DNA of 64,000 nucleotides from Solibacillus silvestris (GCA_001586195.1 CP014609.1:1772001-1836000), one strand, 5' to 3'; numbered from the stretch's first letter, positions 32,609 to 41,761 are shown. Numbers and translations: made by a program. Notes: generated by a model from the sequence alone, not told the origin.

Positions 32609-33043
32609 GTGGGCTTAGATGGCTGGTTTTTATGGTTTATTTTATTTTGGGTTGTAGTATTGATTTCGCTTATGGGGATTGGCGGCTTTTTTATGTTCCG
32701 CAAGTTTTTGAAGGCCCTGCCGAAACAGGATGGTAAATCGGATTTAGATTGGCAAAACATATACTTAGATAAAACGATTCATCTATGGGGTGAAGATGAA
32801 AAACAATTACTTACCGAGCTTGTCAGTCCTGTACCAGAGTTATTCCGGCAAGTTGCCAAAGAAAAGATTGCCGGTAAAATCGGTGAAATCGCCCTGAATG
32901 AACGTGCCACAAAAATCGACTTGGACTTAATTATTCGTGGCTATATTATCGCTTCGCCAAAGCGCGACCATAAGTTTTTACGTAAAAAGCTCGATGAAAT
33001 GAGAATTGATACGACGAATTATGATCATTTATTTGAGACGTAA
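32609..33043 (+). CDS. DUF2621 membrane-anchored protein, YneK-like
   Basis: A 144-aa protein with one N-terminal membrane segment (WFLWFILFWVVVLISLMGIGGFFMF) and a cytoplasmic or exposed domain (LDWQNIYLDKTIHLW, ELVSPVPELFRQVAKEKIAGKIGEIALNE, KRDHKFLRKKLDEM). This resembles B. subtilis YneK, encoded near the ccd genes there as here. The GTG start at 32609 has GAGGTG 6 nt upstream; the GTG at 32600 lies inside that site. Confidence 0.7.
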   Translation: MGLDGWFLWFILFWVVVLISLMGIGGFFMFRKFLKALPKQDGKSDLDWQNIYLDKTIHLWGEDEKQLLTELVSPVPELFRQVAKEKIAGKIGEIALNERATKIDLDLIIRGYIIASPKRDHKFLRKKLDEMRIDTTNYDHLFET

Positions 33044-33048
33044 AACGA

Positions 33049-33095
33049 AAAAGACTGTCTTTAAAAGTATAAAACTTTTAGAGACAGTCTTTTTT
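33049..33095. terminator. Bidirectional terminator between yneK-like gene and ccdC
   Basis: A long stem (AAGACTGTCT plus TAAAAGT against ACTTTTA plus AGACAGTCTT) with T-runs on both strands. Confidence 0.85.
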
Positions 33096-33585
33096 ATGCG
33101 ACAATATGCGATTTTTCAAGCTTCTTATATTTAATAAGCATACCGATTCGCCACGGCAAAATCATAGAGAAAGCCAAGATAAAGAACATACCGGCCAGTT
33201 CACCGACATCAAATGTATCGGCAAATATTAATTTCAAAATAATACGTAGTACAAGTAATCCCACTAATATGAATGGAAATGCTTTAGATTGCTTCATATA
33301 AATTGCGCCGTCTCGCACTTCAAACTTCGACGTTAAGATTAATACAGATGAAAATAACAAGCCTAGTGCGGCCGCTTCTACTATTTGAATTGGCGCTACA
33401 CGAAATTCCTCAAAAATAAACATCAGTGCACCTGTTGACATCGCAAAAGGCGGGATGAGTATTTTTTTTGTGGATACCGGCTTTTTTTGTGCACGTAGTC
33501 TTATGAACATTACGAATGAGCCCATTAAGACTGCCATAATCGTCGAACCAATTAATAAATAGTGAGAAGGTATACTGTCAAACAT
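33094..33585 (-). CDS. ccdC: CcdC-family membrane protein (YneJ-like)
   Basis: A 163-aa protein with five or so membrane segments: IGSTIMAVLMGSFVMFIRL, LIPPFAMSTGALMFIFEEFRV, AAALGLLFSSVLILTSKFEVR and FPFILVGLLVLRIILKLIF, then LAGMFFILAFSMILPWRIGM. This is the CcdC pattern. The gene accompanies ccdA in Bacillus and is linked to cytochrome c maturation, although its necessity is unclear. The start at 33585 has GGAGG at 6 nt. ccdA follows on the 5' side (33701-34411). Confidence 0.8.
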   Translation of the reverse strand: MFDSIPSHYLLIGSTIMAVLMGSFVMFIRLRAQKKPVSTKKILIPPFAMSTGALMFIFEEFRVAPIQIVEAAALGLLFSSVLILTSKFEVRDGAIYMKQSKAFPFILVGLLVLRIILKLIFADTFDVGELAGMFFILAFSMILPWRIGMLIKYKKLEKSHIVA

Positions 33586-33700
33586 CATATTCCTCCTCTT
33601 GCATGAACGCGTGTAAAGATCTGGTATATACGAATCATGCACCCTTTTTCCCTTATATTACTTCCCTTAGTATAGCACGGTCTTATTAAGCAGGGAACTG

Positions 33701-34411
33701 TCAGAATCCTTTAAAACCATCGAAAATCGGCAAGAGAAGATTAATAATATACGTCAATCCGTCAAAGAACAATAAAATTCCGACCGCAATCATAATATAG
33801 CCGCCAACTACTATGATTTTTTGGCTATGTGTGCGAATCCAGTTCATTCGTGAAATGAAGAATGACAATGTAAAGAATGGGATAGCAAAGCCTAAGTAGT
33901 ATGCTAGCATATACCACATTGCCGAGTCAGGATTCGTTCCACCAAGGGTAATTATCGCTGCCAGTATTGGTCCTGTACAAGGAGTCCATCCCGCTGCAAA
34001 AGCAAGACCGATCAGCACCGAACCTAAATATCCGGATGGTCGGTTTTTGAACTGGAACTTGCGGTCTTTCATTAAAAAGTCAATTTGCAGCAGACCGACA
34101 ATCATTAAACCGAATGCGACAATTAAAATGGCTCCAATTTGACGCAGTAAGTCCTGGTATTGAAAAAAGAAATCTTTCGCTAACGATGTTCCAAATCCGA
34201 TGGCGATAAATATAATCGAAAATCCAAGCAAGAAAAATAAAGTATGTAAAATTGCGCGTTTTTGCATCATCCCTTTTTCGGCTTTCAGCTCATCGAGTGT
34301 CATACCGGTTATGTAGGACAAAAATGCAGGATAGAGCGGTAGCGTACATGGTGAAATAAAACTTAAAAACCCGGCACCGAACGCTAAAAGGATATTTAAA
34401 TCTGTATTCAT
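33701..34411 (-). CDS. ccdA: Thiol-disulfide interchange membrane protein CcdA
   Basis: A 236-aa protein with six membrane segments. The two reactive cysteines are in [20 protein letters not shown] and [15 protein letters not shown]. It passes reducing power outward for haem attachment to cytochromes c and for spore proteins. Length is normal for the short CcdA form. It precedes ccdC on the same strand; the ccdB response-regulator gene found between them in B. subtilis is missing here. Confidence 0.93.
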   Translation of the reverse strand: MNTDLNILLAFGAGFLSFISPCTLPLYPAFLSYITGMTLDELKAEKGMMQKRAILHTLFFLLGFSIIFIAIGFGTSLAKDFFFQYQDLLRQIGAILIVAFGLMIVGLLQIDFLMKDRKFQFKNRPSGYLGSVLIGLAFAAGWTPCTGPILAAIITLGGTNPDSAMWYMLAYYLGFAIPFFTLSFFISRMNWIRTHSQKIIVVGGYIMIAVGILLFFDGLTYIINLLLPIFDGFKGF

Positions 34412-34625
34412 GCTGCTTCATTCTCCTTAACATTGATACCTTCATCGTACCAAATTTCCCCATACATTACTTGCTTTTTTAAATGAAAATTTTTTGACAG
34501 CATTTTGTGGTTGATTTGAAAGGTAAATGTGCGAAAGTGCCGCGCTAATGTTTGAAAAATAAATGCTCTGTCTGCATGATTGGACTGACACTTTAGCACA
34601 TTTGAGAAAAGAAGGGCGTGTTTTA

Positions 34626-35003
34626 TTATCGAATCATATCAATAATAAAAAGACTGGAATAAATGACCGAGGTAAACAGGACCACAATTGAAATCGTAAT
34701 AAATTGGAACCTAAGCGACCAGCGCCATACACATTCCTTAGGATAGCTTTTTTTCCATCGAAGAGCTGCCTTAAAGTTAATAAACCAGCAATGCAATGTG
34801 ATAAAAATGGAAGGAATGGTATACAATGCGATCAACAACAAAGATTGTTGGAATACGTTTGTCGTATATTTTCCGTAATGAATCATGAAGTATGGGAGTA
34901 CAAACCAGAATACGGATGTAAATACTAATACGACAGCTGCCAAAATATGCAGCCATAAATATTCACTGTGTGTTTGCCTGTAATGTTTTAATGCTGCCTG
35001 CAT
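34626..35003 (-). CDS. Small four-segment membrane protein, function unknown
   Basis: A 125-aa protein with four hydrophobic segments (WLHILAAVVLVFTSVFWFVLPYF, SLLLIALYTIPSIFITLHCWFI, FITISIVVLFTSVIYSSLFI and an intervening amphipathic part). I do not recognise the family. Ribosome site TAGGTGA precedes the ATG. It is flanked by ccdA and a GIY-YIG gene on the same strand, with a terminator upstream at 35086-35113, so it has its own promoter. Confidence 0.6.
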   Translation of the reverse strand: MQAALKHYRQTHSEYLWLHILAAVVLVFTSVFWFVLPYFMIHYGKYTTNVFQQSLLLIALYTIPSIFITLHCWFINFKAALRWKKSYPKECVWRWSLRFQFITISIVVLFTSVIYSSLFIIDMIR

Positions 35004-35085
35004 GATAAATCACCTACTTTTTTCACTTACTATTCCCGCTTTTTGTCGAAAATGAAACCGGAAAAATATAGTAAACTGAAAAATC

Positions 35086-35113
35086 CTGCCTTTATCTCTT
35101 AAGATTAAGGCAG
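35086..35113 (-). terminator. Terminator of the GIY-YIG gene
   Basis: CTGCCTT/AAGGCAG stem with a T-rich tail on the minus strand, 7 nt after the gene. Confidence 0.7.
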
Positions 35114-35119
35114 AATTTT

Positions 35120-35749
35120 TTAAAAAGATGAAGATAATTCGAAAATTTCTCTGTTGGACCGTAAATTCCATTCAGGTTCGAAGCGTTTCACAATTGCATT
35201 TTTCAGTTTATTCATTGCTTTTTCATTTTCCATTGGATATATTGCAAAATGCACATCGCTCGTCGGCAAAAGCTGTGTTATCTTTGCGTTTACATGGCAA
35301 TGTGTAGACGTTCCATCCCGATAGCAACCTTTTGCATATATGCTGCCAATATGCTGATTAAAACGCTCTTTAAAAGTTCTTGCGCAAACACCACAAAATT
35401 TCAGTTCATTGTTTGCAACAATCGTATAAATGCCTTGCTGTTTCAATAAATTCTCATCTCCACTAACAACAAAGCGCGAGTAGATCAGGTCACCGTAATT
35501 ATTTAAAAACTGTCTGTAAATAGGGTTGCCTTCATCTTTAAGAGATTTTAATGCAGCCCCTGCCGGCAAATCCAATAAATATTTCTGTTTGTTTACACAG
35601 TCTTTTAAATGCTCGTATTTCTTTTGTTTCGTAAGCTCGCCCAACGTTTTTTTATCAAAACTCTCAAATAAGTCGGCAATACCCTGTTCTAGTACAATTA
35701 TCTCTACTTTAGTTAACTCTATTTTTTCTTCATTTATTTGGATAAACAT
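35120..35749 (-). CDS. GIY-YIG domain protein
   Basis: A 209-aa protein with a C-terminal GIY-YIG fold from about residue 105: GIYTIVANNELKFCGVCARTFKERFNQHIG. The second motif reads FCG where YIG is usual; the Arg in FKERF and the catalytic Glu region VKRFEPEWN are kept. His/Cys residues between (CYRDGTSTHCHVNAKI) are unusual. The N-terminal 100 residues are helical and unfamiliar. Nuclease activity is plausible but the weakened second motif leaves doubt. Monocistronic. Confidence 0.7.
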   Translation of the reverse strand: MFIQINEEKIELTKVEIIVLEQGIADLFESFDKKTLGELTKQKKYEHLKDCVNKQKYLLDLPAGAALKSLKDEGNPIYRQFLNNYGDLIYSRFVVSGDENLLKQQGIYTIVANNELKFCGVCARTFKERFNQHIGSIYAKGCYRDGTSTHCHVNAKITQLLPTSDVHFAIYPMENEKAMNKLKNAIVKRFEPEWNLRSNREIFELSSSF

Positions 35750-35870
35750 TCATATTCCCCTTTCAACGAATCCCCTTTTAACATAAAATTTCGATAGAAA
35801 AGATTAAAACCCTCTTTATTTTTCAAATTCTGTATTAGTACACAATTAAACATTGCTTGCTCTCAAAAAA

Positions 35871-35900
35871 AAGCGATTCGCTCTATTGAACGAAACGCTT
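35871..35900 (-). terminator. Terminator of the CBS gene
   Basis: AAGCGTTTCG/CGAATCGCTT stem followed by eight T on the minus strand. Confidence 0.8.
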
Positions 35901-35905
35901 TACTA

Positions 35906-36547
35906 TTAAAAATTTTCTTTATCAAATACTTCCAAATCAATAATGCGTGCCCCTTGTTTTAAGATGGCGGCTTCTAGCTCGTCCACTGTCGATTGTTTCG
36001 CGCCTTTTGCCAGAGTAATAACTACTCGACGTAAATAGGTCGTGTCATCATCAAGCGAGAACACACAATGCAGAGGCCACACCTTTTTGACCGCCGTCAG
36101 AACTCTTATTAAAATTCCGTCCGTGTCCGGCAAAGCAATTGTAATGGCACAGCTACCTGTTCGGTATCCCCACGCCTCTTCCAATAGCTCAAATACTTTA
36201 GAATGAGGTAAAATGCCGGCAAAGTTCCCTTTCGTATCAACAACCGCCAAATAAGGCAACTGTTTAATCGAATGGAATACTTCAAAAAATGAACTGTTTT
36301 CGTGGACGAATGCATCTGCTTCTTCCGTCAGTGCTTTTACCGGAGCTTTCATATCGCCTTCCTTTAATTTATATTCGAGCACTTCGATTTTATAAATATT
36401 TCCGACGAATTTTTCACCTGCTTCATCCAATACCGGGATGCATCTGTAGCCATTATCATTTAACTGACCGAGCACGTCTTTAATCGGGTCCGTCTCTTTT
36501 ACATAGCTTACATCTTTTTTCTTTACATACCTTTGTTTAACTAACAT
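35906..36547 (-). CDS. cbpA: Two-CBS plus ACT-like protein, c-di-AMP-binding CbpA candidate
   Basis: A 213-aa cytoplasmic protein. Two CBS motifs cover about residues 1-125 (VKETDPIKDVLGQLNDNGYRCIPVLDEAGEKFVGNIYKIEVLEY and the AFVHENSSFFEVFHSIKQLPYLAVVDTKGNFAGILPHSKV block). An ACT-like tail follows (GSCAITIALPDTDGILIRVLTAVKKV). This layout matches Listeria CbpA, a cyclic-di-AMP binder. AGGAGG-type ribosome site; monocistronic. The nucleotide ligand is inferred from the family. Confidence 0.7.
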   Translation of the reverse strand: MLVKQRYVKKKDVSYVKETDPIKDVLGQLNDNGYRCIPVLDEAGEKFVGNIYKIEVLEYKLKEGDMKAPVKALTEEADAFVHENSSFFEVFHSIKQLPYLAVVDTKGNFAGILPHSKVFELLEEAWGYRTGSCAITIALPDTDGILIRVLTAVKKVWPLHCVFSLDDDTTYLRRVVITLAKGAKQSTVDELEAAILKQGARIIDLEVFDKENF

Positions 36548-36630
36548 GGCATTACCTCCTTGATGTACTACTCTTATTTTAATGGTAGTGATTCAAATAC
36601 GAAAGAAATTTTTGGAATATTTCGTATTTC

Positions 36631-37962
36631 CTATTTGTAAATTTCATAATAAATATACGCATACGCTAAATCCAGGCATTTTTGATAGCTAGTTAAACTA
36701 TTTTCTTTATTATTTACTGAGGCGAAATAGATGGCCTCTAGTTCACTGCTGTTTTTCGGATAAGATTCACGGATTTTATAGAAAACCTTTGCACATAGTG
36801 TATCGGTACAGTTTTCAGACAGCTGAATAATATAGCCGATTGTCGATTCATCAAGGCGTGTACTCGTGATGATGACATCTTTCATCACTCTCATCATTTC
36901 TTCATTGATTAAATGAATAATTTCATTCAACTTCTCTTTTTCAGTCGCCACCACTTTACAATCAACTAGAACGAGCGTATACCCCTCATCTTTCACTGAG
37001 TTCAATAGGTATGTACCCGTGAGATGAAACTGCTGTAATGACGATATAAAGCTTTTATCCAGTTCAAAATCCTTCGTCGTGGATGTTTTAATATATTTTT
37101 CCATATAGCGTTTATCGGTTTCAATTTTACGGTAAAAACGTGACTGGTACTGCTCCATCTTTTTTAAGAGGATTTCTTCGTTAATCAGCTTGTAGGAACG
37201 GGTAATATATTTATAGCATTCTTGCACTAAGTCCTTATGGCTATTCGCTTTCATGGAAAGCAGGAGGACTTTATGCATTACTTCAATTGCACATTCATAT
37301 CGGCCATTTTCAAATAGAATTTTCCCTCTCAGGACACGCACATGGAGATCGATTCGGGAAAACTTTTCAAATGGATACTCTTTAAAATAATCATTAAATA
37401 ACTTCTCTGCATAATCTACTTTTCCAAGCTGCAATGACATTTCAATATGTGTTATAAAACGGACAAGCAAGAACCGATCATCTTCCGGCTTCCCCATCTT
37501 TAAAAAGACAGCAGGTATTTTGCTGATATCCCAAAAGATTTCTTTCGGTAATTGGTCCATTTGGGTTGCAAAATAATTATTCATCGCAAGTGACAGCAAT
37601 GCATAATTTTCATCTTCCAATGCTAGGCTGCTCGCAAGTCTGTAATATTTTTTCGCCTGAACAAATTCAATACTGAAATAATAGCAGTGCCCAATTATTA
37701 AATAGAGTTGAGCTAAGCACTCCTTAAGATTTTCTTTAAAATGCTCTTCCTGATCCAACAACAGTTGTAAAATCTTAAGATTGCTATTAGCTAAAACAAA
37801 AGGTTCACTATCAAAACGTAGAAAGTCACTCATCTTTTCAAAGTTCCCCTCTTCTACTAATGATTTGAACATTACTCTATACGCCTCATAATGTGCATCC
37901 AATGATGTAAATGTTTGTGATCGATAATGGTCAAGCTGCAATGTTTTAAGTTGCTCCCCCAT
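36631..37962 (-). CDS. Helical-repeat protein with a degenerate GGDEF-like C terminus
   Basis: A 443-aa protein. Residues 60-260 look like TPR-type helical hairpins (LIIGHCYYFSIEFVQAKKYYRLASSLAL, LLSMKANSHKDLVQECYKYITRSYKLI). The C-terminal 130 residues follow a diguanylate-cyclase outline with lost catalysis: YTLVLVDCK where FIDLD is usual, STRLDESTIGYIIQL where GGDEF is usual, and a final LDLAYAYIYYEIYK like the closing helix. It would be a non-catalytic domain. The start at 37962 follows AGGAGG; the GTG 12 nt upstream lies in that site. It lies 15 nt after a partner of unknown family. Confidence 0.6.
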   Translation of the reverse strand: MGEQLKTLQLDHYRSQTFTSLDAHYEAYRVMFKSLVEEGNFEKMSDFLRFDSEPFVLANSNLKILQLLLDQEEHFKENLKECLAQLYLIIGHCYYFSIEFVQAKKYYRLASSLALEDENYALLSLAMNNYFATQMDQLPKEIFWDISKIPAVFLKMGKPEDDRFLLVRFITHIEMSLQLGKVDYAEKLFNDYFKEYPFEKFSRIDLHVRVLRGKILFENGRYECAIEVMHKVLLLSMKANSHKDLVQECYKYITRSYKLINEEILLKKMEQYQSRFYRKIETDKRYMEKYIKTSTTKDFELDKSFISSLQQFHLTGTYLLNSVKDEGYTLVLVDCKVVATEKEKLNEIIHLINEEMMRVMKDVIITSTRLDESTIGYIIQLSENCTDTLCAKVFYKIRESYPKNSSELEAIYFASVNNKENSLTSYQKCLDLAYAYIYYEIYK

Positions 37963-37977
37963 CGTTATATACACCTC

Positions 37978-38601
37978 CTATTTTTCCAAAGATAATGGCT
38001 CGTAAAGTTCTCTTTTAATAATTGAAAATTGGTCCATAAAACGAATGACTTTCAGTTTAAAATCATTATATATAGCTGCATTCTCCTCTAAATACTGGCG
38101 CAGATCTTTTATTATGATTGTTTCAATTTGGACGAGCTTTTTTGGATAATGTTCGTATTCATAGAAGCGATCATTAAATAATTGCTTTGAGCTGTTTTCA
38201 AATTTCATATATAAATCATATTGTTCTTTTGATAATGATTCGAGTACATCACGCAAAAGATCCAAAAATAAATTGACTGTCATTACCGAAACCATTAAAG
38301 CATTCGTATAAGATCCAACCGTTATTTTTTTCAGTCGTTTTAATTTCGAACTGACAAGGATCTCATTCAATATAAAATTTCGCAACAAAAAAATGAGGGC
38401 ATACTCGGAATTGATGACCGGTTCTTCCTCAAAATAAAAGTAAATCCAAACATCACTTACACTGTCTTTTGCAAAAGATAAGTGTGTAAAGTCATGGCGG
38501 ATTAAATGGAAAAAGTATTCAAAATGCTCAAGCTGTTTAAATTGTTCCAACTGTTGATCAGTTAATATAAATAACGAATTCGATGTATCAAAATCCTTCA
38601 T
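37978..38601 (-). CDS. Protein of unknown family, partner of the degenerate-GGDEF gene
   Basis: A 207-aa soluble, largely helical protein (TDQQLEQFKQLEHFEYFFHLIRHDFTHLSF, then VWIYFYFEEEPVINSEYALIFLLRNFILNEI). No known motif, signal peptide or membrane segment is visible. The start at 38601 follows GAGGTGTGAAG. It is the first of a two-gene unit, probably an interaction partner of the downstream protein. Function unknown. Confidence 0.65.
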   Translation of the reverse strand: MKDFDTSNSLFILTDQQLEQFKQLEHFEYFFHLIRHDFTHLSFAKDSVSDVWIYFYFEEEPVINSEYALIFLLRNFILNEILVSSKLKRLKKITVGSYTNALMVSVMTVNLFLDLLRDVLESLSKEQYDLYMKFENSSKQLFNDRFYEYEHYPKKLVQIETIIIKDLRQYLEENAAIYNDFKLKVIRFMDQFSIIKRELYEPLSLEK

Positions 38602-38679
38602 CTTCACACCTCATTTACAATCTTTACTACCATTATAATAGTTATTTGTTAAATTTTGTTGTATTTTGTAAAATAAAAA

Positions 38680-38715
38680 GACATACCCGAAAGAAAGTGA
38701 CTTTCGGGCATGTCT
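38680..38715 (-). terminator. Terminator of yjlC-ndh
   Basis: AGACAT-CCCGAAAG against CTTTCGGG-ATGTCT, T-rich on the minus strand, after ndh. Confidence 0.8.
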
Positions 38716-38732
38716 AATCTAATTAATATGAA

Positions 38733-39920
38733 TTAATATGCTAGGCCAAATAACGCTTTAATATGAGTCATATAGCGGATATTTGAAGCTTCTTTCATTA
38801 ATGAAGCTGGTAAACCTACTAATTGAGTGTTGTTTGCCCCAACTGTAGCAATACCGTCTTTACGACCTAAAGAACCTAAAGTACCTGAGTTAGTAAATTT
38901 GAATTCTTTTAAGTCGGCACCTTTAATTTGCGCAAAAATGTTGTAACCTGCAATTTCACCTTGCTGCCACGCTACTTGAGCAGTTGGCGCATAAGTTGGG
39001 CGGTCACCTGGGTTTGGAATATGTGCTGATGCATCACCAATAACAAATACTTCAGGATGTGAAGTAGATTGTAAGAAGTCATTGATTGTTGCTTTACCGC
39101 GATCTGCAGCTAAACCTGATTCAGCGACTAATGGAAGCGGAGCAACTCCACCTGTCCATACTAATGTGTTTGCAACGATTGGCTCACGGTCTTTTAATTG
39201 AATGACATTGCCTTCAACACCAGTAACAGGTGTTGATGTAATGAATTCTACACCGCGCTTCGATAATGACTTAGTTGCACGATCGATTAAGTTTTCCGGG
39301 AATACTGGCAAGATTTTTGGACCTGCTTCAACTAGTTTAATTTTAAGGTCTTCAAATTTAACACCGTATTTCTCAGCAACTTTAGGGAAGTGGTCTACGA
39401 TTTCACCAACAAGCTCAACGCCTGTTAAACCGCCACCGCCGATAACGATTGTAGCATCTGCTTCGTCTTTTGTTGTTGCATATGCTTTAATGCGTGCTTC
39501 AATATGCTCGCGAATTGCATTTGCTTCATCTACTGATTTTAATACGAAAGAGTTTTCCTCTAAACCTGGGATTCCGAAGAAACCTGTTTGGCTACCTAGA
39601 GCAACAACTAATGTATCGTATTGTACTGTTTTGCCGTTTGAAAGTACTACATTTTTGCTTTCAACGTCAAAGCTGTTTACTTTTGCGATTTCCAAGTTGA
39701 TGTCATAACCTTTGAAAATCTTTTCAAGTGGCAATGCTACAGCACCTTCAGCAATTGTACCGCCAGCTAAACGGTGTAATTCAGTAATGATTTGATGTGT
39801 AGGGAATTGGTTTACAACTGTAATACGCGCTTCGTCTTTATTTAAATATTTACGAGCTGTTTGTGCTGCTAATACACCAGCAAATCCAGCACCTAAAATA
39901 ACGATTTCTTTAGTTACCAT
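38733..39920 (-). CDS. ndh: Type II NADH dehydrogenase Ndh
   Basis: A 395-aa membrane-associated flavoprotein passing electrons from NADH to menaquinone without proton pumping. FAD motif IVILGAGFAGVLAA at the N terminus, DTLVVALGSQTGFFGIPG, NADH motif TIVIGGGGLTGVELVGE near residue 160, VFVIGDASAHIPN, and an amphipathic C terminus (ASNIRYMTHIKALFGLAY). It follows the DUF1641 gene, the yjlC-ndh order of B. subtilis. A Rex-type operator lies over the promoter, so it is probably repressed when NADH is low. Confidence 0.92.
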   Translation of the reverse strand: MVTKEIVILGAGFAGVLAAQTARKYLNKDEARITVVNQFPTHQIITELHRLAGGTIAEGAVALPLEKIFKGYDINLEIAKVNSFDVESKNVVLSNGKTVQYDTLVVALGSQTGFFGIPGLEENSFVLKSVDEANAIREHIEARIKAYATTKDEADATIVIGGGGLTGVELVGEIVDHFPKVAEKYGVKFEDLKIKLVEAGPKILPVFPENLIDRATKSLSKRGVEFITSTPVTGVEGNVIQLKDREPIVANTLVWTGGVAPLPLVAESGLAADRGKATINDFLQSTSHPEVFVIGDASAHIPNPGDRPTYAPTAQVAWQQGEIAGYNIFAQIKGADLKEFKFTNSGTLGSLGRKDGIATVGANNTQLVGLPASLMKEASNIRYMTHIKALFGLAY

Positions 39921-39955
39921 ATTAAAAATCCTCCAATAAAATTAGATTATACAAA

Positions 39956-40384
39956 TTATTTCATTTGTTTACGTTCAGATGCTACTTGTAAAAATGCATT
40001 AGCAAAACGTAATGCCCCTTGAACCTGTGGGTCTTTTAACATTTTTAATAAGCCGAATACACCTACTGTTTCATTGCTAACTTCAGCACGGTCTTTCGCT
40101 TCAATCGCTGTCTGTGCCAATGATTTTGCAGTATCAACAACTGGGCTAGCCATTTCTGTTACAGCCGCAACTGTATCATTTTTTAATGTTTCGTCTGTTG
40201 CAACACTAGTCGCAAATTCATAAGTTTTTGTTAATAAAGTAGTCATCTCAGCCAATTTTGGTAAGTTATCTACTAAAGTAGTTAATGAAGCTTGTACCTC
40301 TGGCTTTAGTAACTGATCTAATACATCTAATTGCTCTTGTGTAACAGCCACTTTTTCTACCTGCTGATTATTCATTTCTGACAT
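39956..40384 (-). CDS. yjlC: DUF1641 protein YjlC
   Basis: A 142-aa cytoplasmic protein of the DUF1641 family: QLDVLDQLLKPEVQASLTTLVDNLPKLAEM, then LLKMLKDPQVQGALRFANAFLQVASE. It is encoded directly before ndh, as yjlC is in B. subtilis, and under the same Rex-type operator. A role as partner or anchor of NDH-2 is plausible but unproven. AAAGGAG lies before the ATG. Confidence 0.85.
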   Translation of the reverse strand: MSEMNNQQVEKVAVTQEQLDVLDQLLKPEVQASLTTLVDNLPKLAEMTTLLTKTYEFATSVATDETLKNDTVAAVTEMASPVVDTAKSLAQTAIEAKDRAEVSNETVGVFGLLKMLKDPQVQGALRFANAFLQVASERKQMK

Positions 40385-40439
40385 AATAACTCTCCTTTGC
40401 CATCACTTAATATTATTTTTTTCGAAAATTTCATACCTG

Positions 40440-40467
40440 ATTGTAAAAACTTTCACATACCATTCAA
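40440..40467 (-). promoter_or_regulatory. Promoter of yjlC-ndh
   Basis: Minus strand TTGAAT (40462-40467), 16 nt and TACAAT (40440-40445). Confidence 0.6.
40441..40458. promoter_or_regulatory. Rex-box-like operator of yjlC-ndh
   Basis: TTGTAAAAACTTTCACAT matches 12 of the 14 specified positions of the Rex consensus TTGTGAA-N4-TTCACAA. It covers the -10 box and most of the spacer. B. subtilis yjlC-ndh is a known Rex target. Confidence 0.7.
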
Positions 40468-40921
40468 TAAGCAACGATAGCACAAAGATTCGTTTGTTAC
40501 AATTAGAAATCGGAAATAAACGACCGAAAAACTTAATTTAAGAATATTCTGTAATTTTATTATTTAAAAAAATTTAATTTTTATGTATTTAGCGTATTTT
40601 TGTGTATTTTATAATAAAAATTTCCCTTTATTATTTTTAATATTGGAAGTATTGAAATAGTTGATTCTTATCATTATTAAAGGTTAATTAGGTATTTAAA
40701 TGATGGAAAACAAAAATTCATTACTACGAAAAGTGAATCACCCCCTCCTCTATTCCCCACCCTGTTATTTTTCTAAAAAAACTTTCTCTTTAAACTGTTG
40801 ATTTGACTCAATAGGAACCTCCACGTTGCTATGAAACGAAAAAGTGCGTACTTTTTTTAATTTTCGAGTGGATCCATAATAAAAAAGCAACGAAATACTT
40901 ATTCAATTGGAGGATCAATAA
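40468..40921. other. AT-rich intergenic region, no gene seen
   Basis: Between divergent yjlC-ndh and the aldo/keto reductase gene. It holds long A/T runs, a C-rich stretch near 40740-40760 and a small hairpin AAAAGT-GCGT-ACTTTT followed by T at about 40845-40860, about 60 nt before the next start. No ORF with a ribosome site was found on either strand. Confidence 0.5.
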
Positions 40922-41761
40922 ATGATTACTAGTTTACAGGATACAATCAAATTAAATAATGGGGTAGAAATGCCAGCAATGGGCCTTGGCGTCTTTCAGG
41001 TAGAAAACGATACAACGGCAGAAATCGTTAAAAATGCGATTGAGCTAGGTTATCGCAGCATTGATACAGCTGCTATTTACGGCAACGAAGCGGGTGTTGG
41101 CGAGGGCATTAAATTAGCACTGGCCTCTACCGGATTAAATAGAGAGGACTTATTCATCACATCTAAAGTTTGGAATGCCGGTTTAAATTATGAGGAAACT
41201 GTTTCAGCTTACGAAGAAAGCCTGGGAAAATTAGGGCTGGATTATTTGGATCTCTATTTAATTCATTGGCCGGGTCAAAATAAATTTGCCGAATCTTGGA
41301 CCGCTTTAGAGGATCTATATCAGGAAGGCAAAATTAGAGCAATCGGGGTTTGCAATTTCAATATCTCGCATCTGCAGGATTTATTGAAAACTGCTCGTGT
41401 AACACCAGTCATTAATCAAGTAGAGTTTCACCCGCGTTTACAACAACGATCATTACGTGCATTTTGTAAAGAACACAATATTCAGTTGGAAGCTTGGGCT
41501 CCATTAATGCAAGGGGGTCTACTCGAAGATACGACAATTGCAAAAATTGCCGAAAAATATGGAAAATCAAATTCACAAGTTATTTTACGTTGGGATATTC
41601 AAAATGAAGTAATCACGATTCCTAAATCAGTTCGTAAAGAGCGGATGGCGCAAAATGCCGACATTTTTGACTTTAGTCTTACTGATGAAGAAATGCAGAT
41701 AATCAATGCGATGAATTTAGATAAACGCGTCGGTCCAGATCCGGAAGTTTTTGATTTCTAA
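40922..41761 (+). CDS. Aldo/keto reductase
   Basis: A 279-aa NADPH-dependent reductase of the AKR superfamily (2,5-diketo-gluconate reductase/YvgN group). The catalytic tetrad is visible: Asp and Tyr in YRSIDTAAIYGNE, Lys in FITSKVWN, His in YLIHWPG. The C-terminal nucleotide-binding IPKSVRKERMAQN is standard. It reduces aldehydes or methylglyoxal; the substrate is not predictable. Ribosome site TTGGAGG. A divergent-sensing role with the nearby HxlR regulator is possible, but the genes converge. Confidence 0.9.
   Translation: MITSLQDTIKLNNGVEMPAMGLGVFQVENDTTAEIVKNAIELGYRSIDTAAIYGNEAGVGEGIKLALASTGLNREDLFITSKVWNAGLNYEETVSAYEESLGKLGLDYLDLYLIHWPGQNKFAESWTALEDLYQEGKIRAIGVCNFNISHLQDLLKTARVTPVINQVEFHPRLQQRSLRAFCKEHNIQLEAWAPLMQGGLLEDTTIAKIAEKYGKSNSQVILRWDIQNEVITIPKSVRKERMAQNADIFDFSLTDEEMQIINAMNLDKRVGPDPEVFDF

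Noticed and set aside
34408-34599. 63-codon frame upstream of ccdA on the same strand
   Set aside because: No ribosome site, its end overlaps the ccdA start and the translation shows no pattern; treated as leader sequence.
39202-39708. 168-codon open frame opposite ndh
   Set aside because: Same reason: low-complexity Ser/Thr/Pro translation typical of the antisense of a conserved gene, no ribosome site.
40845-40862. AAAAGT-GCGT-ACTTTT plus T-run as a terminator or attenuator of the aldo/keto reductase gene
   Set aside because: The stem is only six A/T-rich pairs; too weak to call, noted only in the intergenic entry.
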